From: Pseudomonas rhizoryzae | GTDB lineage: Bacteria; Pseudomonadota; Gammaproteobacteria; Pseudomonadales; Pseudomonadaceae | Assembly (NCBI RefSeq): GCF_005250615.1 | Contig: NZ_SULM01000007.1 | Location: 248,001-312,000 of the forward strand | DNA: 64,000 nucleotides | Direction: 5' to 3' | In this document: positions 43,216 through 52,128 of the stretch, in pieces | Layout of the letters: every line of letters begins with the position of its first letter | Numbering within the stretch: position 1 is the stretch's first letter | The notes under the pieces: generated by a model | What the model saw: only the letters and a program-made list of their open reading frames with translations | Told to the model about the DNA's origin: nothing | The model's database searches: none | Program-made: the position numbers and the translations under genes

Positions 43216-44115
43216 TCAGGGTCCGCCGACGGCGAAGTTGGGCAGGCTGTCCACCGCCTGGGCGAAGCGGAAGGGAATGGATTCGACGGCCTCGCCGGTA
43301 TTGCGCTGGACCACGAAGTGCAGGTGCGGACCGGTGCTGCGTCCGGTGTTGCCCGAGGCGGCCAGGGCCTGGCCGGTACGGACCCACTGGCCTTCGCTGA
43401 CCTTGATCGAGCCGCGTTGCAGGTGCAGGTAGACGCTCATGGTGCCGTCGTCGTGGAGGATGCGCACGAAGTTGCCGGAGGGGTGATTGCCGCGCCCATC
43501 CTGGTCGTTTTCCACCTCCACCACCTGGCCGCTGCGGGAGACCACGATGGGCGTGCCCTCGGGCATGGCGATGTCCACCGCGTAGCGGCTCTTGGGCGTG
43601 TTGTGGCTGAAGCCGCCGTTCGCGCCCTGGCTGACGCTGAAGGGCCCGCCCAGCCAGGGCAGCGGATAGGCGAAACCGGACGCGAAGACCGGCGTGGCAC
43701 TGCCCATCAGGGTGGTGAGCTGGGGCGTATAGCGCTGCGGCTGGCTCGGATCGGGCGCGATCAGGGTGGCCAGGCGCGTCAGGCTGCGCGCCGGTAGCAC
43801 CTTGCGGATGGGCGCAGCGCCCACGCCGCTGACGTTCTGCAAGGCGGAGAGCCGCAGGGTGACGGTCACCGGCAGGAAGCTGTCGTTGCGTACCTCCAGC
43901 ACCGTGCCGCCGGCATAGTGCCGCGGCTGCAGCTTGACCCGCTGGTCCAGCCGCTCGATGGGATCGTCGCTGAAGGTCATCACCTTGGCGCCCTTGCGCG
44001 CCTTGTCGGTGTAGGTGACCACGCCATTGGCATCGACGTACTTGTAGATGGGCGCCGCCCCGACGGGACCCGCCAGGGCGAGCGAAAGGACCAGCAGGTG
44101 ACGAGCGAAGGGCAT
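43216..44115 (-). CDS. Periplasmic M23-family peptidase with DUF4124-like N-terminus, paralogue 2
   Basis: 299 residues. Signal peptide MPFARHLLVLSLALAGPVGA; then a DUF4124-like segment APIYKYVDANGVVTYTDKAR; then a beta domain (VLEVRNDSFLPVTVTLRLSA) homologous to that of paralogue 1; then M23 with SHNTPKSRYAVDIAMPEGTP and TGPHLHFVVQ. The zinc ligands are intact, so it should be a peptidoglycan endopeptidase. Start set at the signal peptide Met; the ATG 21 codons upstream lacks a ribosome-binding site as well. The extra DUF4124 segment is the main difference from paralogue 1. Confidence 0.86.
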   Translation of the reverse strand: MPFARHLLVLSLALAGPVGAAPIYKYVDANGVVTYTDKARKGAKVMTFSDDPIERLDQRVKLQPRHYAGGTVLEVRNDSFLPVTVTLRLSALQNVSGVGAAPIRKVLPARSLTRLATLIAPDPSQPQRYTPQLTTLMGSATPVFASGFAYPLPWLGGPFSVSQGANGGFSHNTPKSRYAVDIAMPEGTPIVVSRSGQVVEVENDQDGRGNHPSGNFVRILHDDGTMSVYLHLQRGSIKVSEGQWVRTGQALAASGNTGRSTGPHLHFVVQRNTGEAVESIPFRFAQAVDSLPNFAVGGP

Positions 44116-44187
44116 GGGCAGGGCGTCAGAAATCCGCGGTGGGGCGGATCCAAGCAGGCGGCGTGCCAGTCCCCTCATGGCCGTGCC

Positions 44188-45111
44188 CTAGGCGCCTGGC
44201 ACGTAGTGCCGCTGGGCGGTGCCCTTGGCGATCAGCCGCGACAGGTAGTCGAGCTTGGCCGGGTCGCGGTCGATGAAGCGGAAATTGACCTGCAGCCATT
44301 CGCTCGCCGGGGTGGGCTCCACCGCCGTGAGCGAATGCAGATAGCCATTGAGACGGGCCACCTCGCTGCCCGCCTCGCCCTGCTCCAGATCGAGCACGGC
44401 GGTTTCCAGCACCTGGGGCAAGGGATCGCCCCGGCGCACCACCAGCAGCGCTTCCTTGATGCTGATGGCCTTGATCAGGCAGGCCATGCTGGCCTCGGGC
44501 AGGCGCAGCTGGCCCTGGCCGAAGTTGGCGGCGGACTTGCCCCGCGCCGTGGTGGGCGGTGGCGCCGAGCCGGTCAGCAGCGCGGCACTGGAGGCGGCCG
44601 CGGGTGCCGGAGCCGCCGCTGGCGTCGGCTGGACCACGTCGCTGCGGTTACCGGTGAGGGCGCCGAGGGAATCGTTGGCGAAGCCGGTCGCCGGACGCGG
44701 CTGGGCGTTGGCCTGCAATTCGGCCAGTTTGCCGGTGCGTTGCAGGGCCTTCTTCACCTTGGCGGCGAGCTGCTCGTTGGAGAACGGCTTGCCCATGTAG
44801 TCGGACACCCCGGCCTGGATGGCCTGGACGACGTTTTCCTTGTCGCCCCGGCTGGTGACCATGATGAAGGGCACGCCCTGGTGGTCTGGCTGGGAGCGAA
44901 ACCAGCTCAGCAATTCCAGACCGGTCATGCCGGGCATTTCCCAGTCGCAGAGGACGAGGTCGAAGCGCTGCTTGCCGAGCAACGTCTGGGCGCGCCGGCC
45001 ATCGGCCGCCTCGTCCACCGTCAGCCCGGGAAACAGGTTGCGCAGGCCCTTCTTGATCAAATCGCGGATGAAGGGCGCATCGTCCACTACCAGTACGTTC
45101 AGCTTGCTCAT
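44188..45111 (-). CDS. CheY-like response regulator next to phoU
   Basis: 307 residues. The N-terminal receiver (1-125) has the phospho-acceptor Asp56 in LVLCDWEMPGMTG, acidic pair Asp10/Asp11, Thr86 and Lys108 (YMGKPFS). A Pro/Ala-rich linker (VVQPTPAAAPAPAAASSAAL) joins a C-terminal domain of about 110 residues with VLDLEQGEAGSEVARLNGYL and WLQVNFRFIDRDPAKLDYLS, apparently PilZ-like in pattern; not certain. No DNA-binding domain is seen. It corresponds in position to the regulator adjoining phoU in P. aeruginosa (PA5364). Partner kinase unknown. Confidence 0.85.
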   Translation of the reverse strand: MSKLNVLVVDDAPFIRDLIKKGLRNLFPGLTVDEAADGRRAQTLLGKQRFDLVLCDWEMPGMTGLELLSWFRSQPDHQGVPFIMVTSRGDKENVVQAIQAGVSDYMGKPFSNEQLAAKVKKALQRTGKLAELQANAQPRPATGFANDSLGALTGNRSDVVQPTPAAAPAPAAASSAALLTGSAPPPTTARGKSAANFGQGQLRLPEASMACLIKAISIKEALLVVRRGDPLPQVLETAVLDLEQGEAGSEVARLNGYLHSLTAVEPTPASEWLQVNFRFIDRDPAKLDYLSRLIAKGTAQRHYVPGA

Positions 45112-45149
45112 CGGTCACTCCATGCCAAGTCTTGCAGCATAGCAGGAGG

Positions 45150-45169
45150 CCCCGGGACACCACCCGGGG
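45150..45169. terminator. Hairpin between phoU and the response regulator
   Basis: CCCCGGG, loop ACACCA, CCCGGGG, 14 bases after the phoU stop. No T-run, so it could be a partial terminator or a processing site. Confidence 0.45.
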
Positions 45170-45183
45170 AGTGACCGGATGGA

Positions 45184-45909
45184 TCATTCGCGCGACCGAT
45201 TGACCTCTTCGGCCATGCGCTTCAGGCCCAGATGGCGGACATCGGTGCCCTGGACCAGGTAGATGACCAGCTCGGCGATGTTGCGCGCGTGGTCGCCGAC
45301 CCGCTCCAGGGAGCGCAGCACCCAGATGATGCTCAGCACCCGGGAGATGGAGCGCGGGTCTTCCATCATGTAGGTGGCCAGCTCGCGCAGGGCGGACTTG
45401 TACTCGCGATCGATCAGCTTGTCGTACTGGGCCACCGACAGGGCCAGCTCGGCATCGAAGCGGGCGAAGGCATCCAGCGCCTGGTGCACCATCTTGCGCA
45501 CCTGCTCGCCGATGTGGCGCACCTCGACGTAGCCGCGCGGGGCCTCGCCGTCCTCGGTCAGCTCGATGGCGCGGCGGGCGATCTTGGAGGCTTCGTCGCC
45601 GATGCGCTCGAGGTCGATCACCGACTTGGAGATGCTGATGATCAGGCGCAGGTCGGAGGCCGCCGGCTGGCGGCGGGCGAGGATGCGCAGGCATTCCTCG
45701 TCGATGCCGCGCTCCATGACGTCGATCTGGTCGTCGATGGCGCGTACCTGGCGGGCCAGGCCGGCATCGGCGTCGATCACCGCGCGCACGGCGTCGCTGA
45801 CCTGCTTTTCCACCAGACCGCCCATGGCCAGCAGGTGACTGCGGACCTCCTCCAGTTCGACGTTGTATTGCTGGGAGATGTGCTGCGTGTGACCGTCTTT
45901 GTTGATCAT
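45184..45909 (-). CDS. phoU: Phosphate transport system regulator PhoU
   Basis: 241-residue cytoplasmic protein made of two three-helix bundles. It links the Pst transporter to PhoR and represses the Pho regulon when phosphate is plentiful. The start MINKDGHTQHISQQYNVELE fits the family; a longer upstream frame overlaps leader sequence. Metal-site acidic motifs are seen in both halves: DLERIGDEASKIARRAIEL and SLERVGDHARNIAELVIYLV, the PhoU E/DxxxD signatures. Last gene of pstC-pstA-pstB-phoU. Confidence 0.96.
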   Translation of the reverse strand: MINKDGHTQHISQQYNVELEEVRSHLLAMGGLVEKQVSDAVRAVIDADAGLARQVRAIDDQIDVMERGIDEECLRILARRQPAASDLRLIISISKSVIDLERIGDEASKIARRAIELTEDGEAPRGYVEVRHIGEQVRKMVHQALDAFARFDAELALSVAQYDKLIDREYKSALRELATYMMEDPRSISRVLSIIWVLRSLERVGDHARNIAELVIYLVQGTDVRHLGLKRMAEEVNRSRE

Positions 45910-45967
45910 GCTGTCAGTCCTGCCTGAGAGGATCGAGTCGCCGGGTGGGGCACCGGCCTGCCTGGAG

Positions 45968-46795
45968 CTAGCCGTAACGGCCGGTGATGTAGTCTTCGGT
46001 CTGCCGCTTCGCCGGGTTGGTGAAGAGGGTATCGGTATCGCCATGCTCGACGAGTTGGCCCAGGTACATGAAGGCGGTGTAGTCGGAGACCCGCGCCGCC
46101 TGCTGCATGTTGTGGGTGACGATAACGATGGTGTAGCGCTGTTTCAGTTCGTGGATCAGCTCTTCCACCTTGAGGGTGGAGATGGGGTCCAGCGCCGAGC
46201 AGGGTTCATCGAGCAAGAGCACATCGGGCTGCACGGCGATGGTGCGGGCGATCACCAGGCGCTGCTGCTGGCCGCCCGACAGGCCCAGGGCCGATTCGTG
46301 CAGGCGGTCCTTGACCTCGTCCCACAGCGCCGCGGCCTGCAGTGCCCATTCCACCGCCTCGTCGAGCACCCGCTTCTGCTTGATGCCCTGGATGCGCAGG
46401 CCGTAGACCACGTTTTCGTAGATGCTCTTGGGAAAGGGATTGGGCTTCTGGAACACCATGCCCACCCGCCGGCGCAATTCGGCGATCTCGGTGCCACGGG
46501 CGTAGATGTTCTGGCCGTCGAGCAGGATCTCGCCGTCGATGCGGCAGTCTTCCACCAGGTCGTTCAGGCGGTTGAAGCAGCGCAGCAGGGTCGACTTGCC
46601 GCAGCCGCTGGGACCGATGAAGGCGGTGACGCGCTGGCGCGGGATTTCCAGGGCGATGTCCTGCAACACCTGCTTCTTGCCGTAGAACAGATTGAGCCGC
46701 GGCACCGACAACGCCACGCCACCTTCGCTCGCCGCAGGGGGGGCGCTGGCCGCATAGGCGGCGGCGGTTCTGAAGATGGAGGAATCGGAAGGCAT
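45968..46795 (-). CDS. pstB: Phosphate ABC transporter ATP-binding protein
   Basis: 275-residue ATPase of the Pst importer. Walker [10 protein letters not shown] (61-69), Q-loop [18 protein letters not shown] (the PstB-specific QKPNPFP), signature [15 protein letters not shown], Walker [13 protein letters not shown] and H-loop [11 protein letters not shown] are intact. An N-terminal extension of about 25 residues ([20 protein letters not shown]) is not conserved. ATG preceded by GGAGAACCC. Gap of 15 bases to pstA. Confidence 0.96.
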   Translation of the reverse strand: MPSDSSIFRTAAAYAASAPPAASEGGVALSVPRLNLFYGKKQVLQDIALEIPRQRVTAFIGPSGCGKSTLLRCFNRLNDLVEDCRIDGEILLDGQNIYARGTEIAELRRRVGMVFQKPNPFPKSIYENVVYGLRIQGIKQKRVLDEAVEWALQAAALWDEVKDRLHESALGLSGGQQQRLVIARTIAVQPDVLLLDEPCSALDPISTLKVEELIHELKQRYTIVIVTHNMQQAARVSDYTAFMYLGQLVEHGDTDTLFTNPAKRQTEDYITGRYG

Positions 46796-46810
46796 GGGTT
46801 CTCCTCGGCG

Positions 46811-48523
46811 CTAGTCTTCCAGCAGCCGGTACTTTTCGCGCAGCCGGTTACGCAGGAACACGGCGGACAGGTTCAGCCCGGCGATCACCAGCACCAGCAG
46901 CAGCGCGGTGGCGTAGACCAGCGGGCGGGCGGCTTCCACGTTGGGACTCTGGAAGCCGACGTCGTAGATGTGGAAGCCCAGGTGCATGATCTTCTGGTCC
47001 AGATGCAGATAGGGATAGTTGCCATCCAGCGGCAGCGCCGGCGCCAGCTTGACCACCCCAACCAGCATCAACGGCGCCACCTCGCCCGCGGCGCGGGCCA
47101 CGGCGAGGATCAGCCCGGTCATCATCGCCGGGCTGGCCAGCGGCAGCACCACCTTCCACAGGGTCTCGGCCTGGGTCGCGCCCAATGCCAGGGAGCCTTC
47201 GCGGATGCTGCGGGGAATCCGCGCCAGGCCCTCTTCGGTGGCGACGATCACCACCGGCATGGCGAGGATCGCCAGGGTCAGCGAGGCCCACAGCAGGCCC
47301 GGAGTGCCGAAGGTGGGCGTAGGCAGGCTGGCGCGGAAGAACAGCTGGTCCAGGGAGCCGCCCAGCACATAGACGAAGAAACCGAGGCCGAAGACGCCGT
47401 AGACGATGGCCGGCACCCCGGCGAGGTTGTTGACCGCGATGCGGATGATGCGGGTCAACAGGCCTTGCCGGGCATATTCGCGCAGGTAGATGGCGGCGAT
47501 GACGCCGAAGGGGGTGACGATCACCGCCATCAGCAAGGTCATCATCACGGTGCCGAAGATGGCCGGGAACACGCCGCCCTCGGTGTTGGCCTCGCGCGGA
47601 TCGGCGCTGAGGAATTCCCACAGCTTGGTGCCGTAGAAACCGAGCTTGGCGCCCAGGCCCATGGCATTGGGCTGGTAGGCGCGCACGATGCGATCCAGGT
47701 TCAGCTCCAGGGTGCGACCCTCGACGTCGCGCACCACCACGCTGTCGCGGCGCCACTCCTGGCGCAGGCTGGCGAGTTGGGCTTCCAGCTCGCCGTAGCG
47801 CGCGTCCAGCTCGGCGCGACGGCTGGCGAGATCGGCCTGGGCAGCGGCATCGAGGCGGCCGTCCAGTTGCAGGGCGCGGCCCTCCAGACGCAGGCGCTCC
47901 AAGGCATGGTTGACGCTGCCGATGTCCTGCTTTTCCAGCCGTTCCAGGCGCTCGCTCAGCACCTGGGTGCGTTGCAGCCGACGCTGGAGTTCGGGCAGGG
48001 CCGCAGCGCCCTTGGCGATCTGCCGTCCGTCTTCGCGCAGCTCCACGACATAGCCGTAGAAGTTGCCCCAGCCACGGCGCTCCAGCACCAGCACCTCGGC
48101 CGGGGTACGGCGATCCTGCAGCCAGTTGCCGATCAACCAGACGAAGTCGCTGCCATACAGGTCGCGGTTGCCCACCTTGAACAGTTCGCGGGTCAGGGTC
48201 TCGCCAGCGTTCGTCGGCAGCGGCAGCCCGGCGCTGCGCAGCCGTTCCACGGGTACCGTTTCCGTTTGCACCACCTCACCCAGCACCAGCCGCGCCGGCA
48301 GGCCCGGCGGGGCATAGCGCGCCTGCACCACCTCGGCCGGCCAGAAGTGCGCCAGGCCGCGCACGGCGATGATGCCGATCAGCCCCAGGGTCATGAGCAC
48401 GGCGAGGGTCACGGCGCCGGCGCTGAGCCAGATGCCGGGCGCGCCGCCCTGCAGCCAACGGCCCAGGGAGCGCCGCGGGGCGGCAGCCTGCCCTTGCGGC
48501 GCCCGCGCCTCAGAGCGCTGCAT
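46811..48523 (-). CDS. pstA: Phosphate ABC transporter permease PstA (long form)
   Basis: 570 residues, much longer than the about 296 of E. coli PstA but like the long pseudomonad forms. One N-terminal membrane helix (LSAGAVTLAVLMTLGLIGII) is followed by a large periplasmic part of about 240 residues with a coiled-coil stretch (RRLQRTQVLSERLERLEKQD; ELDARYGELEAQLASLRQEW). The C-terminal permease has the EAA loop of the type REGSLALGATQAETLWKVVL. Overlaps pstC by 14 bases. The role of the periplasmic insert is unknown. Confidence 0.94.
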   Translation of the reverse strand: MQRSEARAPQGQAAAPRRSLGRWLQGGAPGIWLSAGAVTLAVLMTLGLIGIIAVRGLAHFWPAEVVQARYAPPGLPARLVLGEVVQTETVPVERLRSAGLPLPTNAGETLTRELFKVGNRDLYGSDFVWLIGNWLQDRRTPAEVLVLERRGWGNFYGYVVELREDGRQIAKGAAALPELQRRLQRTQVLSERLERLEKQDIGSVNHALERLRLEGRALQLDGRLDAAAQADLASRRAELDARYGELEAQLASLRQEWRRDSVVVRDVEGRTLELNLDRIVRAYQPNAMGLGAKLGFYGTKLWEFLSADPREANTEGGVFPAIFGTVMMTLLMAVIVTPFGVIAAIYLREYARQGLLTRIIRIAVNNLAGVPAIVYGVFGLGFFVYVLGGSLDQLFFRASLPTPTFGTPGLLWASLTLAILAMPVVIVATEEGLARIPRSIREGSLALGATQAETLWKVVLPLASPAMMTGLILAVARAAGEVAPLMLVGVVKLAPALPLDGNYPYLHLDQKIMHLGFHIYDVGFQSPNVEAARPLVYATALLLVLVIAGLNLSAVFLRNRLREKYRLLED

Positions 48524-50795
48524 ACTTTTTCCTCAGCCGCTGGCGGATCAACTCGGCCAGGGTATTCATCAGGAAGGTGAAGCTGAGCAGCACCAGGGCG
48601 GCCAGGAACAGCAGCCGGTAATGGGTGCCGCCCACCTCGGACTCGGGCATCTCCACGGCGATGTTGGCCGCCAGGGTGCGCATGCCTTCGAACAGATTGG
48701 CGTCCATGATCGGGGTGTTGCCGGTGGCCATGAGCACGATCATGGTTTCGCCCACGGCACGCCCCAGGCCGATCATCAGCGCCGAGAAGATGCCGGGGCT
48801 GGCGGTGAGCAGCACCACCCGCGTCAGCGTCTGCCAGGGCGTGGCGCCGAGCGCCAGCGAACCCAGGGTCAGGCTGCGCGGCACGCTGTAGAGGGCGTCC
48901 TCGGCGATGGAGAAGATGTTGGGGATGACGGCGAAGCCCATGGCCATGCCGACGATCAGGGCATTGCGCTGGTCGTAGGCGATACCCAGTTCCTGGTTCA
49001 GCCAGAGCCGCAGGTCGCCGGCGAACAGCAGGCTCTCCAGCCAGGGGCTAAAGGTAAGGGCCAGGGCGCTGGTCAGCAGGATCACTGGCAGCAGGAGCAG
49101 GCTTTCCCAGCCCTCCGGCACCCGCTCGCGCCACGCCAGGGGCAGGCGCGACCAGCCGAAACCGGCCGCTAGGATGGCCAGCGGCAAGAGCAGCAACAGG
49201 CTGAACAGACCTGGCAGGTGATTTTCCACGAAGGGCGCGAGGAACAACCCGGCGAAGAAGCCGAGGATCACCGTGGGCAGCGCCTCCATCAGCTCGATCA
49301 CCGGCTTGACCGTGCGTCTCATGCGCGGCGCCATGAAGTAGGCGGTATAGATGGCCGCGGCCACGGCCAGGGGCGCGGCGAACAGCATGGAGTAGAAGGC
49401 TGCCTTGAGGGTGCCGAAGGTCAGCGGGGCCAGGCTCAGCTTGGGTTCGAAATCGGTGGTCGTCGCGCTGGATTGCCAGACCCGCGCCGGCGCCTCGTAA
49501 TTTTCGTACCAGACCTTGTCCCACAGCGCCGACCAGGAAATCTCCGGGTGCGGATTGGTCAGGATGAAACCCTGCAGCTGCCCGCCCTGCTCCAGCAGCA
49601 GGCGATCGGCCCGCGGCGACAGGGCCAGTAGGCTGGCGGTGGGGGCGATCCGTTCGCGCAACAGGGTGCGCCCCGCGGTGCTGTGGAAGACGCCGAGCCA
49701 ACCTTGGCTGTCCAGCGCCAGGAAGCCCTTGCGGCGCTGCTCGGGGACGATCTGCACGATGGGCGCGGTGCCGAGCTGGAAGCTGCGGATGTGTCGCAAC
49801 ACGGGCTCGCCGTCCTGGCCGCGGACCAGGAACCACTGGGCGATGCCGCCCTTGGCGGTGCCCACCAGCAGGGAGACGCCGCCGAGCAACTGGGCGCTGG
49901 CGGTGACCTCGTCGTCGGCCGCGTCGAGCAACTTGTAGTGACCGTTGAGGCTGCCATCGTGCAGGTTGAAGACATCCGCCTGGGCACGGCCATTGAGGAC
50001 GTAGAGCCACTGGCCACGGGGATCGAGGTAGAGCGCCTTGGCCGCGGCGTTGAGCGGCGCGAGCGCGGTGACGATGCGCACCTTGGAAGCCGCGTCACCG
50101 CCCAGTGGCGCGGTGGGACGCGCCAGGCGCAGGGCCGTCACCCGCTTGCCATGGGCGCCCGCCAGCACCAGCAGGTCATCGGTGCCGGCGATGGCTACCT
50201 GGTCCAGGGCGGTCGCGGGGGCGCCCAGGTCGAGGGGTTCGCGCCCATAGGGAAAATCGAGTTCGGGCGTGATCACCCGGCTGCCCTGGGGATAGCTGGA
50301 CACATAACGCTTGTGCACCACCAGCACCCGGCCATCGGACAGGCCCAGGGCGATCAGGCCGCGCGGAGCGTCCTGGGCCTGGCTGGTGATCGATACCCCA
50401 GGCGGCAAGGGCAGTTGCTCACGCAGCACGGGTTGGCCGTCGGCCAGGGTGAAGAAGGTCGCCTGGCCGCTGTCGGCCAGGTGCAGGGCGATGCGATTCT
50501 GCTCGTCGAGCCCCAGCAGCAGCGGCGCTCCGGCGCCGGCCAGCCAATCCGGCTGCGGCAGCGGCTGGGCCTGCAGGCTGGCGCCACGGAACAGGGGCGC
50601 TACCACGTAGGCCAGATAGAAGAAGATCAAGGTGATGGTGGCCAGCACGGCGAGCCCGCCCACCAGCACGGCGCCGCGCAAGAGCCGATCCTGCAGGGCC
50701 CGCCACCGGCGCCGCCGGCGCAATGCGGGCGTGTTGAAGTCCAGCCGGGCGGGGCCGCGAGGGTCGGGCATGGACGGGGGTACCGGGGATTTCAT
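48510..50795 (-). CDS. pstC: Phosphate ABC transporter permease PstC (long form)
   Basis: About 761 residues versus about 319 in E. coli. A cytoplasmic basic stretch and one helix (LRGAVLVGGLAVLATITLIF) lead into a periplasmic domain of about 370 residues with repeated short beta blades, propeller-like (ALGLSDGRVLVVHKR; GLAQWFLV-type turns). The C-terminal permease contains FYSMLFAAPLAVAAAIYTAY and the EAA loop TLGSLALGATPWQTLTRVVL. The ATG is placed at 50795; a Pho-box promoter 24 bases upstream would start transcription almost at it, so the true start could be Met at 50771. Confidence 0.9.
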   Translation of the reverse strand: MKSPVPPSMPDPRGPARLDFNTPALRRRRRWRALQDRLLRGAVLVGGLAVLATITLIFFYLAYVVAPLFRGASLQAQPLPQPDWLAGAGAPLLLGLDEQNRIALHLADSGQATFFTLADGQPVLREQLPLPPGVSITSQAQDAPRGLIALGLSDGRVLVVHKRYVSSYPQGSRVITPELDFPYGREPLDLGAPATALDQVAIAGTDDLLVLAGAHGKRVTALRLARPTAPLGGDAASKVRIVTALAPLNAAAKALYLDPRGQWLYVLNGRAQADVFNLHDGSLNGHYKLLDAADDEVTASAQLLGGVSLLVGTAKGGIAQWFLVRGQDGEPVLRHIRSFQLGTAPIVQIVPEQRRKGFLALDSQGWLGVFHSTAGRTLLRERIAPTASLLALSPRADRLLLEQGGQLQGFILTNPHPEISWSALWDKVWYENYEAPARVWQSSATTTDFEPKLSLAPLTFGTLKAAFYSMLFAAPLAVAAAIYTAYFMAPRMRRTVKPVIELMEALPTVILGFFAGLFLAPFVENHLPGLFSLLLLLPLAILAAGFGWSRLPLAWRERVPEGWESLLLLPVILLTSALALTFSPWLESLLFAGDLRLWLNQELGIAYDQRNALIVGMAMGFAVIPNIFSIAEDALYSVPRSLTLGSLALGATPWQTLTRVVLLTASPGIFSALMIGLGRAVGETMIVLMATGNTPIMDANLFEGMRTLAANIAVEMPESEVGGTHYRLLFLAALVLLSFTFLMNTLAELIRQRLRKKYAAL

Positions 50796-50802
50796 GGCGC
50801 AG

Positions 50803-50836
50803 AGCCTAATCACGTCTTATGACAGAAAGGTTACAG
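50803..50836 (-). promoter_or_regulatory. Pho-box promoter of pstC
   Basis: On the minus strand CTGTAAC-CTTT-CTGTCAT (50836-50819) matches the PhoB direct-repeat consensus in both 7-mers with the 4-bp spacer. Ten bases later comes TAGGCT (50808-50803), a plausible -10. The same geometry occurs before pstS. Confidence 0.8.
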
Positions 50837-50859
50837 CGAATGGACAGCCGCGCGCGCCA

Positions 50860-50874
50860 CGCCCGGAACGGGCG
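50860..50874 (-). terminator. Small hairpin between pstS and pstC
   Basis: CGCCCG-TTC-CGGGCG on the minus strand, 16 bases after the pstS stop. Short and without T-run; may reduce read-through so that pstS mRNA exceeds pstCAB mRNA. Confidence 0.4.
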
Positions 50875-50889
50875 ACGGACACGCGCCGA

Positions 50890-51861
50890 TCAGTAGCCGA
50901 GGCTCTTGAGCGCCTGCTGCACCACTGGCGCCGGCAGGGGCAGGTAGCCGTCCTTGACCACGGCTTCCTGGCCGGTGCGGGACAGGATCAACCGCAGGAA
51001 CTCACCTTCCAGCGGATTGAGCGGACGATTGGGTGCCTTGTTCACATAGACATAGAGATAGCGCGCCAGGGGATAGCGCCCGGACAGGGTGTTCTCCTGG
51101 TTGTCGTCGACATAGTCGGTGGTGCCCGGCTTGGCCAGGGCCACGGTATGGACGCTGGCGGTCTGGTAGCCGATGCCGGAATAGCCGATGCCGCCCAGCG
51201 ACTGGCTGATGGCCTGGACCACCGAGGCCGAGCCGGGCTGCTCGTTGACGTTGGCGCGGAAATCGCCGCGGCACAGCGCCGCTTCCTTGAAGTAGCCGTA
51301 GGTACCCGACACCGAATTGCGGCCGAACAGTTGGATCGGCCGCTTGGCCCAGTCGCCGGTCAGCCCCAGGTCGCCCCAGGTCTTGAGTTCATGCGGACCG
51401 CCGCAGAGGCGGGTGCTGGAGAAGAGCGCATCGACCTGCTCCAGGGTGAGCCGCTGGATGGGGTTGTCCTTGTTCACGAAGATCGCCAGGGCATCGATGG
51501 CCACCGGCACCGCCACGGGGCGATAGCCGAAGCGCTGCTCGAAGGCCTGCACCTCGGCATCCTTCATCTTGCGGCTCATGGGACCGATGCTGGCGGTGCC
51601 CTCGGTGAGCGCGGGCGGTGCCGTGGACGAGCCGGCTGCCTGGATCTGGATGTTGATATTGGGGTATTCGCGCTTGAAGCTCTCGGCCCACAGGGTGACC
51701 AGGTTGGCCAGGGTGTCGGACCCCACGCTCGACAGGTTGCCAGAGATCCCGCTCACCTTCTGGTAGACGGGAATGGCCGGGTCGACGTCCGCCGCGCGAG
51801 CGGTCGTGCCCCCCAGTGCCAGGACGAGCGCCACCGCGGTCAGCGGGCCTTTGAGATGCAT
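50890..51861 (-). CDS. pstS: Periplasmic phosphate-binding protein
   Basis: 323-residue substrate-binding protein. Signal peptide [20 protein letters not shown] ending ARA. Phosphate-contact segments are [40 protein letters not shown] (the SSTAPP loop of the pseudomonad DING-like/PstS type) and [20 protein letters not shown] with the SGTYG phosphate loop. Delivers phosphate to PstCAB. Strong Pho-box promoter directly upstream, separate from that of pstC. Confidence 0.95.
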   Translation of the reverse strand: MHLKGPLTAVALVLALGGTTARAADVDPAIPVYQKVSGISGNLSSVGSDTLANLVTLWAESFKREYPNINIQIQAAGSSTAPPALTEGTASIGPMSRKMKDAEVQAFEQRFGYRPVAVPVAIDALAIFVNKDNPIQRLTLEQVDALFSSTRLCGGPHELKTWGDLGLTGDWAKRPIQLFGRNSVSGTYGYFKEAALCRGDFRANVNEQPGSASVVQAISQSLGGIGYSGIGYQTASVHTVALAKPGTTDYVDDNQENTLSGRYPLARYLYVYVNKAPNRPLNPLEGEFLRLILSRTGQEAVVKDGYLPLPAPVVQQALKSLGY

Positions 51862-51924
51862 GCCGGATTCCTCGCGGGATGGAAAAGACGGGCCTGGGCC
51901 GGCGACGCGCAGGCGCGAGCTGGC

Positions 51925-51958
51925 ACTCTAGGCGGGCATTGTGACGGATTTATGAAGG
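51925..51958 (-). promoter_or_regulatory. Pho-box promoter of pstS
   Basis: Minus strand CCTTCAT-AAAT-CCGTCAC (51958-51941), close to CTGTCAT-AAAT-CTGTCAC (two and one mismatches), followed after ten bases by TAGAGT (51930-51925) as -10. The box-to-(-10) spacing is identical to that of pstC. Confidence 0.8.
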
Positions 51959-52128
51959 CTCGCCAGCCGCGGGAAGGCGTTCAGTCAGGCGGCAGACAGC
52001 AGCGCCGTGCACTAGGCTGGCGCAAGGACCCTCCGCTCGTTACCTCCCAACGCCTCTGGCACAGGGGCTGGCCGAGCCGGACCACTACTTGCATAGCTAA
52101 GCATTCACCTGAACCAGAGGAACGCATC

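Noticed and set aside
45899-48580. 893-codon plus-strand frame opposite pstB/pstA
   Set aside because: Codon-bias shadow of pstB and pstA; its translation is repetitive His/Gln/Gly-rich and resembles no protein family.
50632-52128. Very long plus-strand open frame joined to the MHS transporter, crossing pstS in antisense
   Set aside because: The composition is low-complexity (His, Gln, Gly, Asp runs) typical of GC-rich antisense frames; the transporter has its own ribosome-binding site and N-terminus at 52129, and pstS on the other strand is certain.
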